A stretch of DNA of 44,012 nt from Candidatus Peribacteria bacterium (GTDB lineage Bacteria > Patescibacteriota > Gracilibacteria > Peribacterales > Peribacteraceae), in NCBI GenBank assembly GCA_009691305.1, contig SICS01000003.1, forward strand, positions 1 through 44,012, in the 5' to 3' direction. A program made the position numbers and the translations under genes. The notes beneath the pieces were generated by a model. It searched no databases and had not been told where the DNA came from. It was given only the letters and a program-made list of their open reading frames with translations. Shown here piece after piece: positions 8,049 through 16,900 of this stretch. The stretch's first letter is position 1; each line of letters starts with the position of its first letter.

Positions 8049-9359
8049 TCAGATATAGGGATGTTTTTGTACTTCTTTTTCTATTGCAGGGGAAAGATAT
8101 GTCCCGAAAACGTGTTGCTTAAAAGCGTGAGCCGCACGGTCGGAAATGGAAGTCAAACCTCGCAGGCCGATGGAATAGTGATGATCCCTCAAGGCCTGAA
8201 TTGTTTCTTGAGAAAGCTCAGGCAGAGCCGGAAGCTTTTCCAGCATTAGGCTTTGTTTGTTCTTGAGGAGAGATCGGAATTGTTTGTCCGAAAGAGACGT
8301 TAGTCCATAAAGAGCGATATCACCGTTATGGTTGGCAATCCAACGAACAGTTTCTTCCGAAAATTCAGGTAAGGTCGTGATCTTACTCAAGGACAACGTA
8401 TCTTTGGGACTATGGAGAAGACTACGAAATTCCGAATCAGAAATAGTCTCCAAACCCATCGAAAGACAGCCCCATTCCCTGTTGGACAGAGCGTTCTCCG
8501 TCTCTTTCGATAGAGCTGGAAGTTTTTTGATGCCATCCAATCGAATAGTGTTGCGCCGCTTGGAAAGCAGCTGCCTGAACTGTTTATCAGAAAGCGAGGA
8601 AATACCATCAAGCGACAAGTGAGCTTCATGATTCTCTAAAGCTCTGAGGACATCGTCAGAAAGTTCGGGGAGAGAATGCAGGCCATCGAGCCCAAGATCC
8701 CCGGTAATACTGAGCAACATTTGCAATTCCTGGCTGGAGATTGAGTTCAGCCCAGTAAGTCTGAGAGAGTCGCGTCTTCCGGAAGACAGAGCTTGTATGT
8801 TTTGTTCCGATAATGGAGGTAAGGATGACAGACCATCCATCTGCAATCCTCTCTTGCCACTGCGAAGAGCGAAGAACTGCTTTGTAGAAATAGATTGGAA
8901 TCCGTTCAGTTCTATATACTTGTGGTTATCTCCCTGTAGAAGTCCTGCAATGGTTTCGTCGGACAATTTCGTAATGAGCGGAAATTTGAGAAAATAATCC
9001 TGATCTTTTGCGAGAGCGATCGCAATCGCCGGCGGAAGAATGGTCAGCTTGCTATGATTTGCGGATTTCCCATCCAAAATTTCCCTCCAAATTTTTCCAT
9101 TTTGTTTCAGCTCTCCGTCTTCGAGAGTAAATGTTCTTCCTTCCACCGTGACTGATGCGCCTGCAATGGCAGATTCCAAGCTCTGAATGTGGGCTTGGTT
9201 CATTGGCGCATCCTGAGAAATATTCCGTTGAACAGATTCCAGAGTAGAATCAACGATTTTCGATGTAGGTGACGTCGATAACTCAACGTGCGCGGACGCG
9301 TTGGGGTCTGGCGTTTCATCTTCTATATTTTCCCGATGGATATTGGAGGTGATAGACAT
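8049..9359 (-). CDS. LRR-like repeat protein, paralogue R3
   Basis: A 436-aa paralogue with the tag NIHRENIEDE near its N-terminus, then an N-domain containing VEGRTFTLEDG, IWREILDGK and the LTILPPAIAIALA entry motif. The array that follows is the most regular of the five. Two alternating unit types occur, LDGLxSLPxLSDxxxxAL and LxGLxSxSDKQFRxLL, each about 23-26 residues, for about 13-14 units from residue 110 to 425. The alternation differs from R2 and R4 and suggests expansion by duplication of two-unit blocks. No transmembrane or catalytic motifs. There is a 29-base gap to R2 upstream and an 8-base gap to R4 downstream, within one operon. Confidence 0.8.
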   Translation of the reverse strand: MSITSNIHRENIEDETPDPNASAHVELSTSPTSKIVDSTLESVQRNISQDAPMNQAHIQSLESAIAGASVTVEGRTFTLEDGELKQNGKIWREILDGKSANHSKLTILPPAIAIALAKDQDYFLKFPLITKLSDETIAGLLQGDNHKYIELNGFQSISTKQFFALRSGKRGLQMDGLSSLPPLSEQNIQALSSGRRDSLRLTGLNSISSQELQMLLSITGDLGLDGLHSLPELSDDVLRALENHEAHLSLDGISSLSDKQFRQLLSKRRNTIRLDGIKKLPALSKETENALSNREWGCLSMGLETISDSEFRSLLHSPKDTLSLSKITTLPEFSEETVRWIANHNGDIALYGLTSLSDKQFRSLLKNKQSLMLEKLPALPELSQETIQALRDHHYSIGLRGLTSISDRAAHAFKQHVFGTYLSPAIEKEVQKHPYI

Positions 9360-9388
9360 TGCAGAAATGCAAATGGTTTCAAATAATC

Positions 9389-10705
9389 TTAGTCTTTTAA
9401 GTCAGCTTCTTGCCGCATTTTTTTGATACGTATGTGTAGGTCAGAGCAACCGCCAATCCTCGCCTTTCCCTTTGCCAAAGCCTGTATTCCCAAATCTGAA
9501 ATAGTACGCAATTCTGAGAAATATACTTCTCCATCATGCCGGGATAGCGACTGAGCTTGTGCGTCGGTGAGAGAACTCACTTTCCCAAGATTCAGTTTTC
9601 CCTTGTGCTTCGAAAATGATTCCGCCTGTGCATCGTTCATACTTTCTAAATACCACAATGACAGATTATCAGAGACCTTGGACAGGGCTTCGGCAGAACG
9701 ATCAGTGAGTTGTGTTACCCCGAGCGTTACTGATTTATTCCCGGTTGCAAGAGAGACGATTCCCGTTTCAGAAATTGAACGTAGACGAATGAAGTCAAGC
9801 TCACCGCCGTAATTTTCCAGAAATTTTGCTTGAGTATTGGAGAGAACAGTAATTCCAAGTTTTAAATGTGTTCCCACATACTTACTCTTACTTTTGGTAT
9901 GTTTCGCCAGCGATGCTAACTGCGCATCTGTGATTTGTTCCAATTCGCCAAAATTGATGTACGACTCTCCATCCTCATACTTGCGGACGAACTCATCTAT
10001 ATCGACGTTGCCAAAGCGAGTGACGTTCGCAAGATTCATCTTCCCCTCATGCTTGAAAAGGTGAGCGAGTGCCCCGTCAGAAAGAGTCTTCAGACCTGCA
10101 ACATTAAGGTAACCTCGATGCTTGCTCAATTCTTTTGCAGCGTCCTCTGAAAGATCCTTCAGACGACAGAGCCAAAGTGCATCGCCAGCATGTCTTGCGA
10201 GTTCTTTTGCAACTTCAGGAGTGATGGACTGCAATTCATTTAAACGAAGTTGTTTTGGGGATCGCGCAAGAATCCGAGCTGTTTCGGGCGTTAGTTTCCG
10301 AAGACCAACTAAGTACACAAAGTGCCCCCTATTGAGGTGTACTATTTTCTCCGCAACAGGCTCTGTTATAAGAGTCATTTTTTCAATCTCCATCGTGTCT
10401 TCGTCAGACAAAACAGCCTTCCATATTCGAATGTTTTCTTTGTGTTCGGGATTAGTTTTCAATTCGGGAAGAGATACTTTTTCCCCTCCGACTACAACCA
10501 TAGTATTTTCAAGTTCTTCACGAAAATGATGAATGTCCTTCCCAAGCACCGGATGATTGTGTTGAATCTTCGCTTCGATGTCTTCAGGTGGCTTTAGAAG
10601 CGACTGAGCGCTCGTCGATGATTCAATCTCCAAAGGAATGCTAGGCGTACTGTTTTCGCCTTGCTGATCGTGTTCGTCCCGATGGATGTTGGGGGGTGTA
10701 CTCAT
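9389..10705 (-). CDS. LRR-like repeat protein, paralogue R2
   Basis: A 438-aa paralogue. I place the start at the ATG at 10705 (MSTPPNIHRDEHDQQ), which overlaps the R1 stop as ATGA and begins with the shared tag; a start 24 bases upstream would put extra residues before the tag. The N-domain contains VVVGGEKVSLPEL and IWKAVLSDED, then MTLITEPVAEKI. Repeats (about 12, residues 110-420) include LTPETARILA, ITPEVAKELARHAG, LSEDAAKELSKHRG, LSDGALAHLFKHEG and LTDAQAQSLSRHDG, each followed by a short beta-type strand such as LYL or NLA. It ends in a Lys/Asp-rich tail. Coupled to R1 by the 4-base overlap. Function unknown beyond likely protein binding. Confidence 0.8.
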   Translation of the reverse strand: MSTPPNIHRDEHDQQGENSTPSIPLEIESSTSAQSLLKPPEDIEAKIQHNHPVLGKDIHHFREELENTMVVVGGEKVSLPELKTNPEHKENIRIWKAVLSDEDTMEIEKMTLITEPVAEKIVHLNRGHFVYLVGLRKLTPETARILARSPKQLRLNELQSITPEVAKELARHAGDALWLCRLKDLSEDAAKELSKHRGYLNVAGLKTLSDGALAHLFKHEGKMNLANVTRFGNVDIDEFVRKYEDGESYINFGELEQITDAQLASLAKHTKSKSKYVGTHLKLGITVLSNTQAKFLENYGGELDFIRLRSISETGIVSLATGNKSVTLGVTQLTDRSAEALSKVSDNLSLWYLESMNDAQAESFSKHKGKLNLGKVSSLTDAQAQSLSRHDGEVYFSELRTISDLGIQALAKGKARIGGCSDLHIRIKKMRQEADLKD

Positions 10706-11925
10706 GGTTTTTCCTGAATAGCGGGACAAAAAACTTTGCCATGGAACTGAATTTTTGCCTTATTCCTCAGAGGATCATTCAGCCACTCCTGCACTTCCGA
10801 CGGGAACGAGGAAAAATCCACATTCACAAAGTACAAATTTGCACCTTCACATTTACAGAGGGCCCTTGCTGCCTCTGGAGTCATTGCTTCCACTGCAGGA
10901 CAAAGTAGATAACCCTTAAATCTATGGAATGCTTTTGCAACTTCAACGTGCATCGCAGCCAAATTCGCTAGATAAAGCTCAACGTTTGGATCCAATGTTG
11001 CAAGATGTGCCGCCGCCTCCGGACTCAGACCGGTAACCTCTGCCAACGCCAAACGGCTTCCTTTGAAATGAGAAATACCACGCGCAGCTTCAGGCGTCAG
11101 AACAGTCAGATTCGATAAGGTCAATAACTTGATGTGTGATCGTCCTATACCTTCCGCTTCATCAGCCGTAAGAGCAGTCAGTCCCAGCATTACATGCCAG
11201 ATTTCGCAATCACTCAATGCTTGTGCTGCTTCCGTAGAGAGTGACTGCACACCGCGAAGATAGAGGTCTTCACCCCTGAATGTTGCCAATGCCTTTGCCG
11301 CAGTGGGACTGAGTTTTTTTAATCCATTGAGACTCAATATTTTTACATCACAGCCAGCCAGCTCCTCGGCTACGCTGTCTGAAATTGACCCGAGATGATC
11401 GAAAGAAATTACGCCTTTAATATTCTTGTTTTGGCGGATTGCTCTTGCGGTTTCGACAGGTAATACATTTACTTTGTCACAATTCAGATCAGGCCCCGGT
11501 AGTTTCGCTGCGACAGCGGGGGGAAGGAACGTAATGTCGCCATCTTCATACGGCCAAACTTTCCCTTCAATCATATATTGCCATTGATCGTTTTCATCGA
11601 AGTCTTGCAACGCAATAGAACCGAGCTGTGCCGTACGAGGCGTGATGATGGGCTCACCACCAGCTGCCCAAGGAACGCTCTTTGGTACTTCCACTCGTGT
11701 TCCCACTTGAACTGGCAAAACTCGCAACGAATCTGATAATTGCGTGAGATCATCATTCTTGATCGTCTTGTCATGCATAACCGCTTGATGCGCTGCGCTC
11801 AATGTTTGCAGGAGAGACGTAAGCTGCGTTCCCTCTGTTATAGGCAACCGGAGCGCATCAGAATTTTCTCCGCTTGCGGCGGGTGCATCTGAATCCCTGT
11901 GAATGAGGGGGCGATTCTGGTTCAT
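10702..11925 (-). CDS. LRR-like repeat protein, paralogue R1
   Basis: A 407-aa paralogue and the first of the five after the AAA+ gene (9-base gap). The tag is PLIHRDSDAPAASGEN. Its IHRD codons are ATT CAC AGG GAT, against ATC CAT CGG GAC in R2 and R4, so the peptide rather than the DNA is conserved. The N-domain is longer than in the others (about residues 25-135) and carries WQYMIEGKVWP before FLPPAVAAKLPG. About ten repeats follow (LPVETARAIRQ, ISDSVAEELAG, LSPTAAKALATF, LSTEAAQALSD, LTPEAARGISHF, LSPEAAAHLATL), with a CEGANLYFVNVD strand near the end. No Shine-Dalgarno is visible. Likely a soluble scaffold or sensor used by the flanking AAA+/VWA pair. Confidence 0.8.
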   Translation of the reverse strand: MNQNRPLIHRDSDAPAASGENSDALRLPITEGTQLTSLLQTLSAAHQAVMHDKTIKNDDLTQLSDSLRVLPVQVGTRVEVPKSVPWAAGGEPIITPRTAQLGSIALQDFDENDQWQYMIEGKVWPYEDGDITFLPPAVAAKLPGPDLNCDKVNVLPVETARAIRQNKNIKGVISFDHLGSISDSVAEELAGCDVKILSLNGLKKLSPTAAKALATFRGEDLYLRGVQSLSTEAAQALSDCEIWHVMLGLTALTADEAEGIGRSHIKLLTLSNLTVLTPEAARGISHFKGSRLALAEVTGLSPEAAAHLATLDPNVELYLANLAAMHVEVAKAFHRFKGYLLCPAVEAMTPEAARALCKCEGANLYFVNVDFSSFPSEVQEWLNDPLRNKAKIQFHGKVFCPAIQEKP

Positions 11926-11934
11926 GGGGAGTCA

Positions 11935-13872
11935 TCAGGCGGCACCGATCTTCTGATCGATCAGATTTTCCAAAGCGTTGTAGACGCTGTCGAGTCCGTC
12001 GATTGGGTTCTTCCGGAAATCATCGAAGACGCTGAGATAGGACTTCCGGACATCGCGCAGTTCTTTGTACCGCTGCACAATCGCAATCGTGTCGCGCATG
12101 CTCATGCCGAGCAGATCGAAGCCACCCTGCCGCTTTTCGTAGTGCTTCCTCCATTCGTCGGCAATTTCCAGAATGTCGCGCAGATCAACGAGAGTTTTTG
12201 TGATGTGTGCCGCAGAATTTCCTTCCATCAGCGGCTGCAACCTTGGATTCGCCTCCAACTCGGTGCGCTTCGCGCCTTGTGTTTTCTCGTTTACAACGCA
12301 GTCCCAGAGCAGCGCGAAGTCTTGATTGGTGAGTCCGCTGAACTCATTCATCGTCTCGTACAGAACGAGAACTTCATCGCATGCATAATCACGGAGCGCG
12401 TTGTCCTGTGTTTCTTTCTCTTGGAGGAGCGCGGGAGACCATCCCTCCTTGCGAGCTTGCAATTCACCTTTCCGAAGCCCGGGGTATTCCATCACCATCG
12501 ATTGTCCCCTCGTGCGGCTAAGGAGCGCCTGTCCGAGGGATCCTGCTGAGCCATACGTTGCGGGGTTACCGGCAATGATGATGAGCACATCCTCCGCAAC
12601 GGGGATGTAAATGCCGTCAAAATTGAGCGCGCGGTTACTGTCGCCAAGTCCGTGCAGGATCGCCTGCACTTCGGGCTTGAGGGCGTTGACTTCGTCGATC
12701 ATCACGACCGCACCCGGTGTCTGAATGCCTTCGGCAAGAGCAGTGAGGAAGCGTTGCGTTCCTTCTTTGGAATCGAATTCGTAGTGTGTAACCATCTCCG
12801 CCGCTTCCATGCCGCGTCCACAGGGGAACCAGAAGTATGGCCTTTCCGTCTTTGCGGCGACGTACTCTGCCGCTTCGTTTTTTCCTGTTCCTGCCTCTCC
12901 GATCATCAGCGTCAGTCCTTTCTTCAGATCACGCTGTGTGTCCAAGCACCGGGCCAACTCCCCGAGATTACGCTCGAAGGAAGGGATTTCTTTGATGCCC
13001 TCCTTCGCTTTTGGTACGCGCTCACGGCCATCGCCGCGCGTGCGGTTCAGTACCAGAATCTGGCTCAGCATCTCGGCGGCACGTTGCGTCAAGGCATCGG
13101 CATCGATGGATTCTTTCTTGAAACCTCGCGTTGTCTTAGCCACTTTCTCCAGTGCCGCGTTCAGGCGCTCGCGGAGAAGGTTGCTGCTGTTTTCTCCATT
13201 CTTTCTGCCGCTGCTCGCCTGAGGAAAACTTTTTCGGAAGAGGGAAAGACCAGACTCACGCAGGGCGTTCTCCCCCTGCAAGATTTCGAGCATCTGCTTA
13301 CGCGCCTCCTTCCGCACGTCCGGACTCCCCCGCATGCGCCGTTCCAGATCGGTATATTCGCTGAGGAGCACCTTTATCACTTTCCACTCGTTCACCGTGA
13401 ACGAATTATTGATCGGTTCCAGTGTGCGTTCCTGCTCGCCCACGCTTTTCCCGGGCTTCAGCCGCCGGTTCCGGCGGGCGTAGGCGAAGGTCACTTCATT
13501 CCCGTATTGTTTCTCTTCAACTTCCCAGAGAGGATTGTCCGTCGCTCCTTTCCAGATCAATTTCTCATGCCCTTTGAGCCAGATTGGAAGCGGCTCATCT
13601 TCCTTCTTTTCGGGCTCTTCTTGCTTGCGGATGATGGGCGGCTCGTACGTTTGCAGGGGCTGTATGAGCATGGCAAATACTGCATCGAGGGTCTTTCCCG
13701 AGAGATCAACATCTCCCATCTTTGCTCCCGCCGGGAACACGACATCGATCCCGAGATCATTCCGCAAATCCGTGCAATATTGTTTCCTCAGAGCCATCAG
13801 AGCGTCCTTCACTTCTTCTGGCGTGAGTTCACGGTCGGCAGACTCTGGAAGTACCTGTTTTTCTGTTGCCAT
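11935..13872 (-). CDS. CobS/MoxR-like AAA+ ATPase
   Basis: A 645-aa protein starting MATEKQ at 13872; the longer frame to 13932 would cross the probable promoter. The N-terminal 300 residues are helical and charged with no recognised domain. The AAA+ module has Walker A GEAGTGKN (325-332), Walker B VVMIDEVN (389-396), sensor-1 region AGNPATYGS (434-442) and a likely arginine finger in LLSRTRG (450-456). The wording GNP and the absence of ClpX/FtsH-type domains place it nearest the MoxR/CobS clade, whose members work with VWA proteins; a CobT-like VWA protein closes this operon. It probably remodels or loads a substrate presented by the VWA and repeat proteins, using ATP. About 190 C-terminal residues form an all-helical region. 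Confidence 0.85.
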   Translation of the reverse strand: MATEKQVLPESADRELTPEEVKDALMALRKQYCTDLRNDLGIDVVFPAGAKMGDVDLSGKTLDAVFAMLIQPLQTYEPPIIRKQEEPEKKEDEPLPIWLKGHEKLIWKGATDNPLWEVEEKQYGNEVTFAYARRNRRLKPGKSVGEQERTLEPINNSFTVNEWKVIKVLLSEYTDLERRMRGSPDVRKEARKQMLEILQGENALRESGLSLFRKSFPQASSGRKNGENSSNLLRERLNAALEKVAKTTRGFKKESIDADALTQRAAEMLSQILVLNRTRGDGRERVPKAKEGIKEIPSFERNLGELARCLDTQRDLKKGLTLMIGEAGTGKNEAAEYVAAKTERPYFWFPCGRGMEAAEMVTHYEFDSKEGTQRFLTALAEGIQTPGAVVMIDEVNALKPEVQAILHGLGDSNRALNFDGIYIPVAEDVLIIIAGNPATYGSAGSLGQALLSRTRGQSMVMEYPGLRKGELQARKEGWSPALLQEKETQDNALRDYACDEVLVLYETMNEFSGLTNQDFALLWDCVVNEKTQGAKRTELEANPRLQPLMEGNSAAHITKTLVDLRDILEIADEWRKHYEKRQGGFDLLGMSMRDTIAIVQRYKELRDVRKSYLSVFDDFRKNPIDGLDSVYNALENLIDQKIGAA

Positions 13873-13913
13873 AGGCAAGGTTGGAAAATGATGGATGTGT
13901 GTTTTCTCTACAT

Positions 13914-13942
13914 ATTTTAGCAGAAATAGCAAGTTTGCGGAA
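13914..13942 (-). promoter_or_regulatory. Probable promoter of the AAA+/repeat/VWA operon
   Basis: On the minus strand, an extended -10 TGC-TAAAAT (TAAAAT at 13914-13919) with a weak -35 TTCCGC (13937-13942) and a 17-base spacer. It predicts a 5' UTR of about 35 bases before the ATG at 13872. The only gap over 30 bases inside this gene block lies here, which supports this as the operon start. Confidence 0.5.
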
Positions 13943-14002
13943 GGGGAAGTATCGCAAGTTCTACTACATGATTGAGTGCTTTAATTTACCAAACGAACCC
14001 AA

Positions 14003-14902
14003 TTACTCCCGGTCCAAGGTTACATCCAAAGCAGCTGAAAGTGGTGCAGGTCTGCCTAGTCGAACAGCCTGAATTCGCTGAAGTTCATGGAGTGTTTGCA
14101 AGAGAATTCGCTGGAGGTGAGCATCGTAACGTTGCAGCTTTTCAAGTTGGTCTAAAGGGGGAACCATCTTCGAATACAAATCTGCACGCTGAACTTCTTT
14201 CTCATGAATTTCCTGAATTGCCCCAGCGGCTGTAAAGAATGTAAAAGCACCTTTGGCAGATTCCAGCGCCACATTCGTCAATACTTTCACATCTTCATCC
14301 GACAATGGCTTTGTGTCTCTATTTCTAAAAGCGTAATCAACAGCGCCAATGTGTTCGGTCTTTATAAATCCCTGTCTTGTTCCAACCTCATTTTCGAAAT
14401 TTTTCCTCAGAATTTCAGGCAGTGGCATTCCTTCGGTTTCGATGTGCTTAATCACGCATTCCATCGCTGCAGCCATAATTTCACATCCATGTCTGCTACG
14501 GAGACGCTGAAAGAACGTATGCTCATCATCTACTCGCGCCCTTCCAAGCGTCTCCATTTGATCGATACTGTATTGCAAGTAGTGTGGTTCGATTTGTTTA
14601 CTTACCATCCCCGTCTCGGCAACGTGACAACGTCGTAATCTCCAGAATGTCGCGAAGAGACGATCAACCAAAAGTGTCTCCATGATTCCTAATGGCTGCA
14701 TCTCCATGAAGAATAGATCTCGAAATTCCTCAAATGCTTTCCGATCGCCTATTTCCCCGCTCATGGAAATATAGAGATGTTTGCTCAGGATGCCATGCTT
14801 GAAAGCGTTCATTTTTGAGACTTCTTTGCCTTGGGTCGTTTTTGGACCCTGACTATTCTCCGCATTCTTCCGGTTTGCCTGAATTTGTTTCTCGGTAGCC
14901 AT
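14003..14902 (-). CDS. Protein of unknown function with GPKT..GK..S..NA.KHG N-terminus
   Basis: A 299-aa protein whose first 45 residues carry NRKNAENSQGPKTTQGK followed by SKMNAFKHGI. I recognise this motif from a widespread family of uncharacterised bacterial proteins, often in accessory DNA; no function is established to my knowledge. The rest is predicted helical, with many Arg/Glu/Leu and a segment RLFATFWRLRRCHVAE. Its ATG overlaps the stop of the upstream primase fragment by one base (TAATG), so the two may have been translated together. The first six residues, MATEKQ, match those of the downstream AAA+ protein with different codons; whether this means anything is unclear. It may be a remnant of the element that brought the primase fragment. 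Confidence 0.65.
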   Translation of the reverse strand: MATEKQIQANRKNAENSQGPKTTQGKEVSKMNAFKHGILSKHLYISMSGEIGDRKAFEEFRDLFFMEMQPLGIMETLLVDRLFATFWRLRRCHVAETGMVSKQIEPHYLQYSIDQMETLGRARVDDEHTFFQRLRSRHGCEIMAAAMECVIKHIETEGMPLPEILRKNFENEVGTRQGFIKTEHIGAVDYAFRNRDTKPLSDEDVKVLTNVALESAKGAFTFFTAAGAIQEIHEKEVQRADLYSKMVPPLDQLEKLQRYDAHLQRILLQTLHELQRIQAVRLGRPAPLSAALDVTLDRE

Positions 14903-15721
14903 TAGAAAGGAAGAGCGGAAGAAGATCCCTGCTTCAAAAGAGCGTCATTACCGTCAGTACAGTCATTTTTGGCTTCTAGCGGCCACTCATTTGCTAACGG
15001 TATTGATGACTGCATACCAAATACTTCTCTGGCAGTATCAACACTTAAGGCGTCATGCGAAGAGTTGCTCGCATCGATGGGAAGTGTAGGTGTGACGCTA
15101 GTGACGATACTTTGCGGGGTTTTCTCAACCTGGATCTTCGAGCCTTCACTATCGCGATAAAAGCGCAGAAGCATGCCTGTCTCTTCCAAGTCGCTTTTTA
15201 CTTCCTTGAGCCGCCTCGTGAGCACCTGTGGACCCTTCGGCCATTCTTTTGCTTTAAGATCGATCCGTTCCTCAGTAGCCACATCAACCAGCATACCGAG
15301 TAAAGTAGACATTTTCCCTTCCCACGTCCCCCGGCTGCTCATAAAAATCTGCAAGGCACTGGCGATTGGATGCTCTTGTAGTACGACTCGATGTTGTTCG
15401 CCAATGTTCTCGTAATAGGCCTCCAGAAAGGCTTCCTTGCCATACCCAAGCGCTTCAGCGATGGCGCAGCCCCACAGGGCGAAGTCGGCCATCCGGGGCA
15501 TCTCCTGAAGCTGTAGAGAAGGCAGGATCGCCATTGCCTTGGAGAGCGTATTGAAGACTCCGCCGAGAATAAACGGCAAGTCGCGATCGAACTCGTCCCA
15601 AACGGCCTGCTCTGTCCGTCGTTTGCTTTTCGGAATCTTCTCGAACTCCAGCAGAATACTGCGTTCCAGCGCCCACAACCAACCGCCGATGTGAAGTGAT
15701 CGACGGTTGTGAGCGTGCGAA
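14902..15721 (-). pseudogene. 5'-truncated primase/helicase-type ATPase, C-terminal domain only
   Basis: The frame contains LERSILLEFEKIPKSKRRTE, then RMADFALWGCAIAEALGY, FLEAYYENIG and a C-terminal LTRRLKEV segment. From memory of phage/plasmid primase-type ATPases, these follow the nucleotide-binding core in a larger protein. That core (Walker A/B, arginine finger) is absent: homology starts almost at the tyrA stop (15722), and no convincing ATG exists between tyrA and LERS. The 320-aa frame that can be read back to 15864 would use about 47 residues encoded inside tyrA out of frame. I read it as a fragment fused behind tyrA by recombination. A short functional protein from a TTG near 15690 cannot be excluded. 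Confidence 0.6.
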
Positions 15722-16900
15722 TTATTGTTGGATGTCTGTCTCTGCGAGGAGAACATCAATTGCATCAAGGTCTGATGCCAATCGTGAGATATCCACCAGT
15801 GCTTTATCCTTACGACCAAGCTCGAATTCCATACCATTTTTGCTCGGTAGAGAATCAATCGCATTCAGATCGATGCCATGGTGAGCGAGGATCGCGCAGA
15901 TGTTTTCGAGAAGGCCAATGTGGTCCTTGCGTGCTGTGAGGTGGAGAGATTTTTTGCGGATGTTCCCCAATCGAACGATTATGGTGTTCGTTTTTGCTCT
16001 CATCCGTGTGCGCCATATCTTCTGTGGATCCAGTCTATCGCGAGCATCTTCGATAAATGCGGGAAGTTTTCGTTCTTCTTTCGGCCGATCTTTATCGTGC
16101 TGTGCCAGCTCCAGTATGCGCTGCATGGATACGATAACTTGCTCAAGTTCGGATTTGCCTTCCTTCGAAGAAGCCATATTGGCTATGAGGCTTGCCTGCA
16201 AATGGGCGTCAAGTGTCATGCCTCGACCGACGGAGAGCATGAAGAGTTCGGAGTTTGGCGAGCACAATCGATCCAAGTCATCAACCGTGTGGCCATCGCT
16301 CAGGCCACTCCCTATGGCCACGCAGCCTGCGACTTGCAAAAAGTGAGGCATTCCTTGAATCGGTCTCATCAATCGGTCATGCACTTCAGCTTGCATCCAG
16401 TGAATTGTCATTTCTTGACTGCGGAAAAATGCTTCGCCGATCATGTCGGCTTCTTTTGATCTCTCACTGACCGGACAAATGATGCCGTTCTGTCCGCGCA
16501 GGGAAGGGGGATCCGGCGGCACACCTGTCATCGGATGAATGGACCCGAACAATGCCGTTCCATCGTTGCTATCTATTTCTTGCACTAGGTTGATAAAGCC
16601 TTCTTTCGATGATCCGATGTCGATCACAATTTGGTTTGGTCGTAGTTTCGCGCGCATCTCGAGGATGATTCCAGGGATGGCATCGAGCGGAGCGGAGAGA
16701 AATATGATGTCTGCACGCTCGGTAAGTTCATCGAGCGGCACATGAGGGAAATTCGGTTCGGTTTTTGCTCGGACGGGATCCGACTGCAGCATCGGATGAA
16801 GAGAATGAAGCGATACTGTTTGCACCAAATGCTTGCCCCACTTGCCGACGCCGACAACGCCAACGGTTCGCTTGCCGATAATGTTTGATAGTGATTCCAT
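15722..16900 (-). CDS. tyrA: Prephenate dehydrogenase with C-terminal ACT domain
   Basis: A 392-aa cytoplasmic enzyme of tyrosine biosynthesis, expected to oxidise prephenate to 4-hydroxyphenylpyruvate with NAD(P)+. The Rossmann motif VGVVGVGKWGKHL (about residues 12-24) is close to the N-terminus, followed by DIIFLSAPLDAIP, the VIDIGSSKEG loop and FGSIHPMTGVPP, which contains the family's substrate-site HPM. The helical dimerisation region follows. An ACT domain (LTARKDHIGLLENICAILAHHGIDL) ends the protein and suggests allosteric control by an amino acid. Start ATG at 16900 lacks a Shine-Dalgarno. A Tyr-codon attenuator lies 125-240 bases upstream (separate entries), which independently supports the tyrosine assignment. 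Other aromatic-pathway genes are not nearby. Confidence 0.88.
   Translation of the reverse strand: MESLSNIIGKRTVGVVGVGKWGKHLVQTVSLHSLHPMLQSDPVRAKTEPNFPHVPLDELTERADIIFLSAPLDAIPGIILEMRAKLRPNQIVIDIGSSKEGFINLVQEIDSNDGTALFGSIHPMTGVPPDPPSLRGQNGIICPVSERSKEADMIGEAFFRSQEMTIHWMQAEVHDRLMRPIQGMPHFLQVAGCVAIGSGLSDGHTVDDLDRLCSPNSELFMLSVGRGMTLDAHLQASLIANMASSKEGKSELEQVIVSMQRILELAQHDKDRPKEERKLPAFIEDARDRLDPQKIWRTRMRAKTNTIIVRLGNIRKKSLHLTARKDHIGLLENICAILAHHGIDLNAIDSLPSKNGMEFELGRKDKALVDISRLASDLDAIDVLLAETDIQQ

Noticed and set aside
12652..13920. 422-aa plus-strand ORF
   Set aside because: It is a shadow of the AAA+ gene. The minus frame carries Walker A/B motifs, while this frame shows no family pattern.
15722..15864. 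Start of the primase fragment at 15864
   Set aside because: This would require overlapping tyrA by 143 bases, and the predicted residues there resemble no primase. The region is coding for tyrA in another frame.
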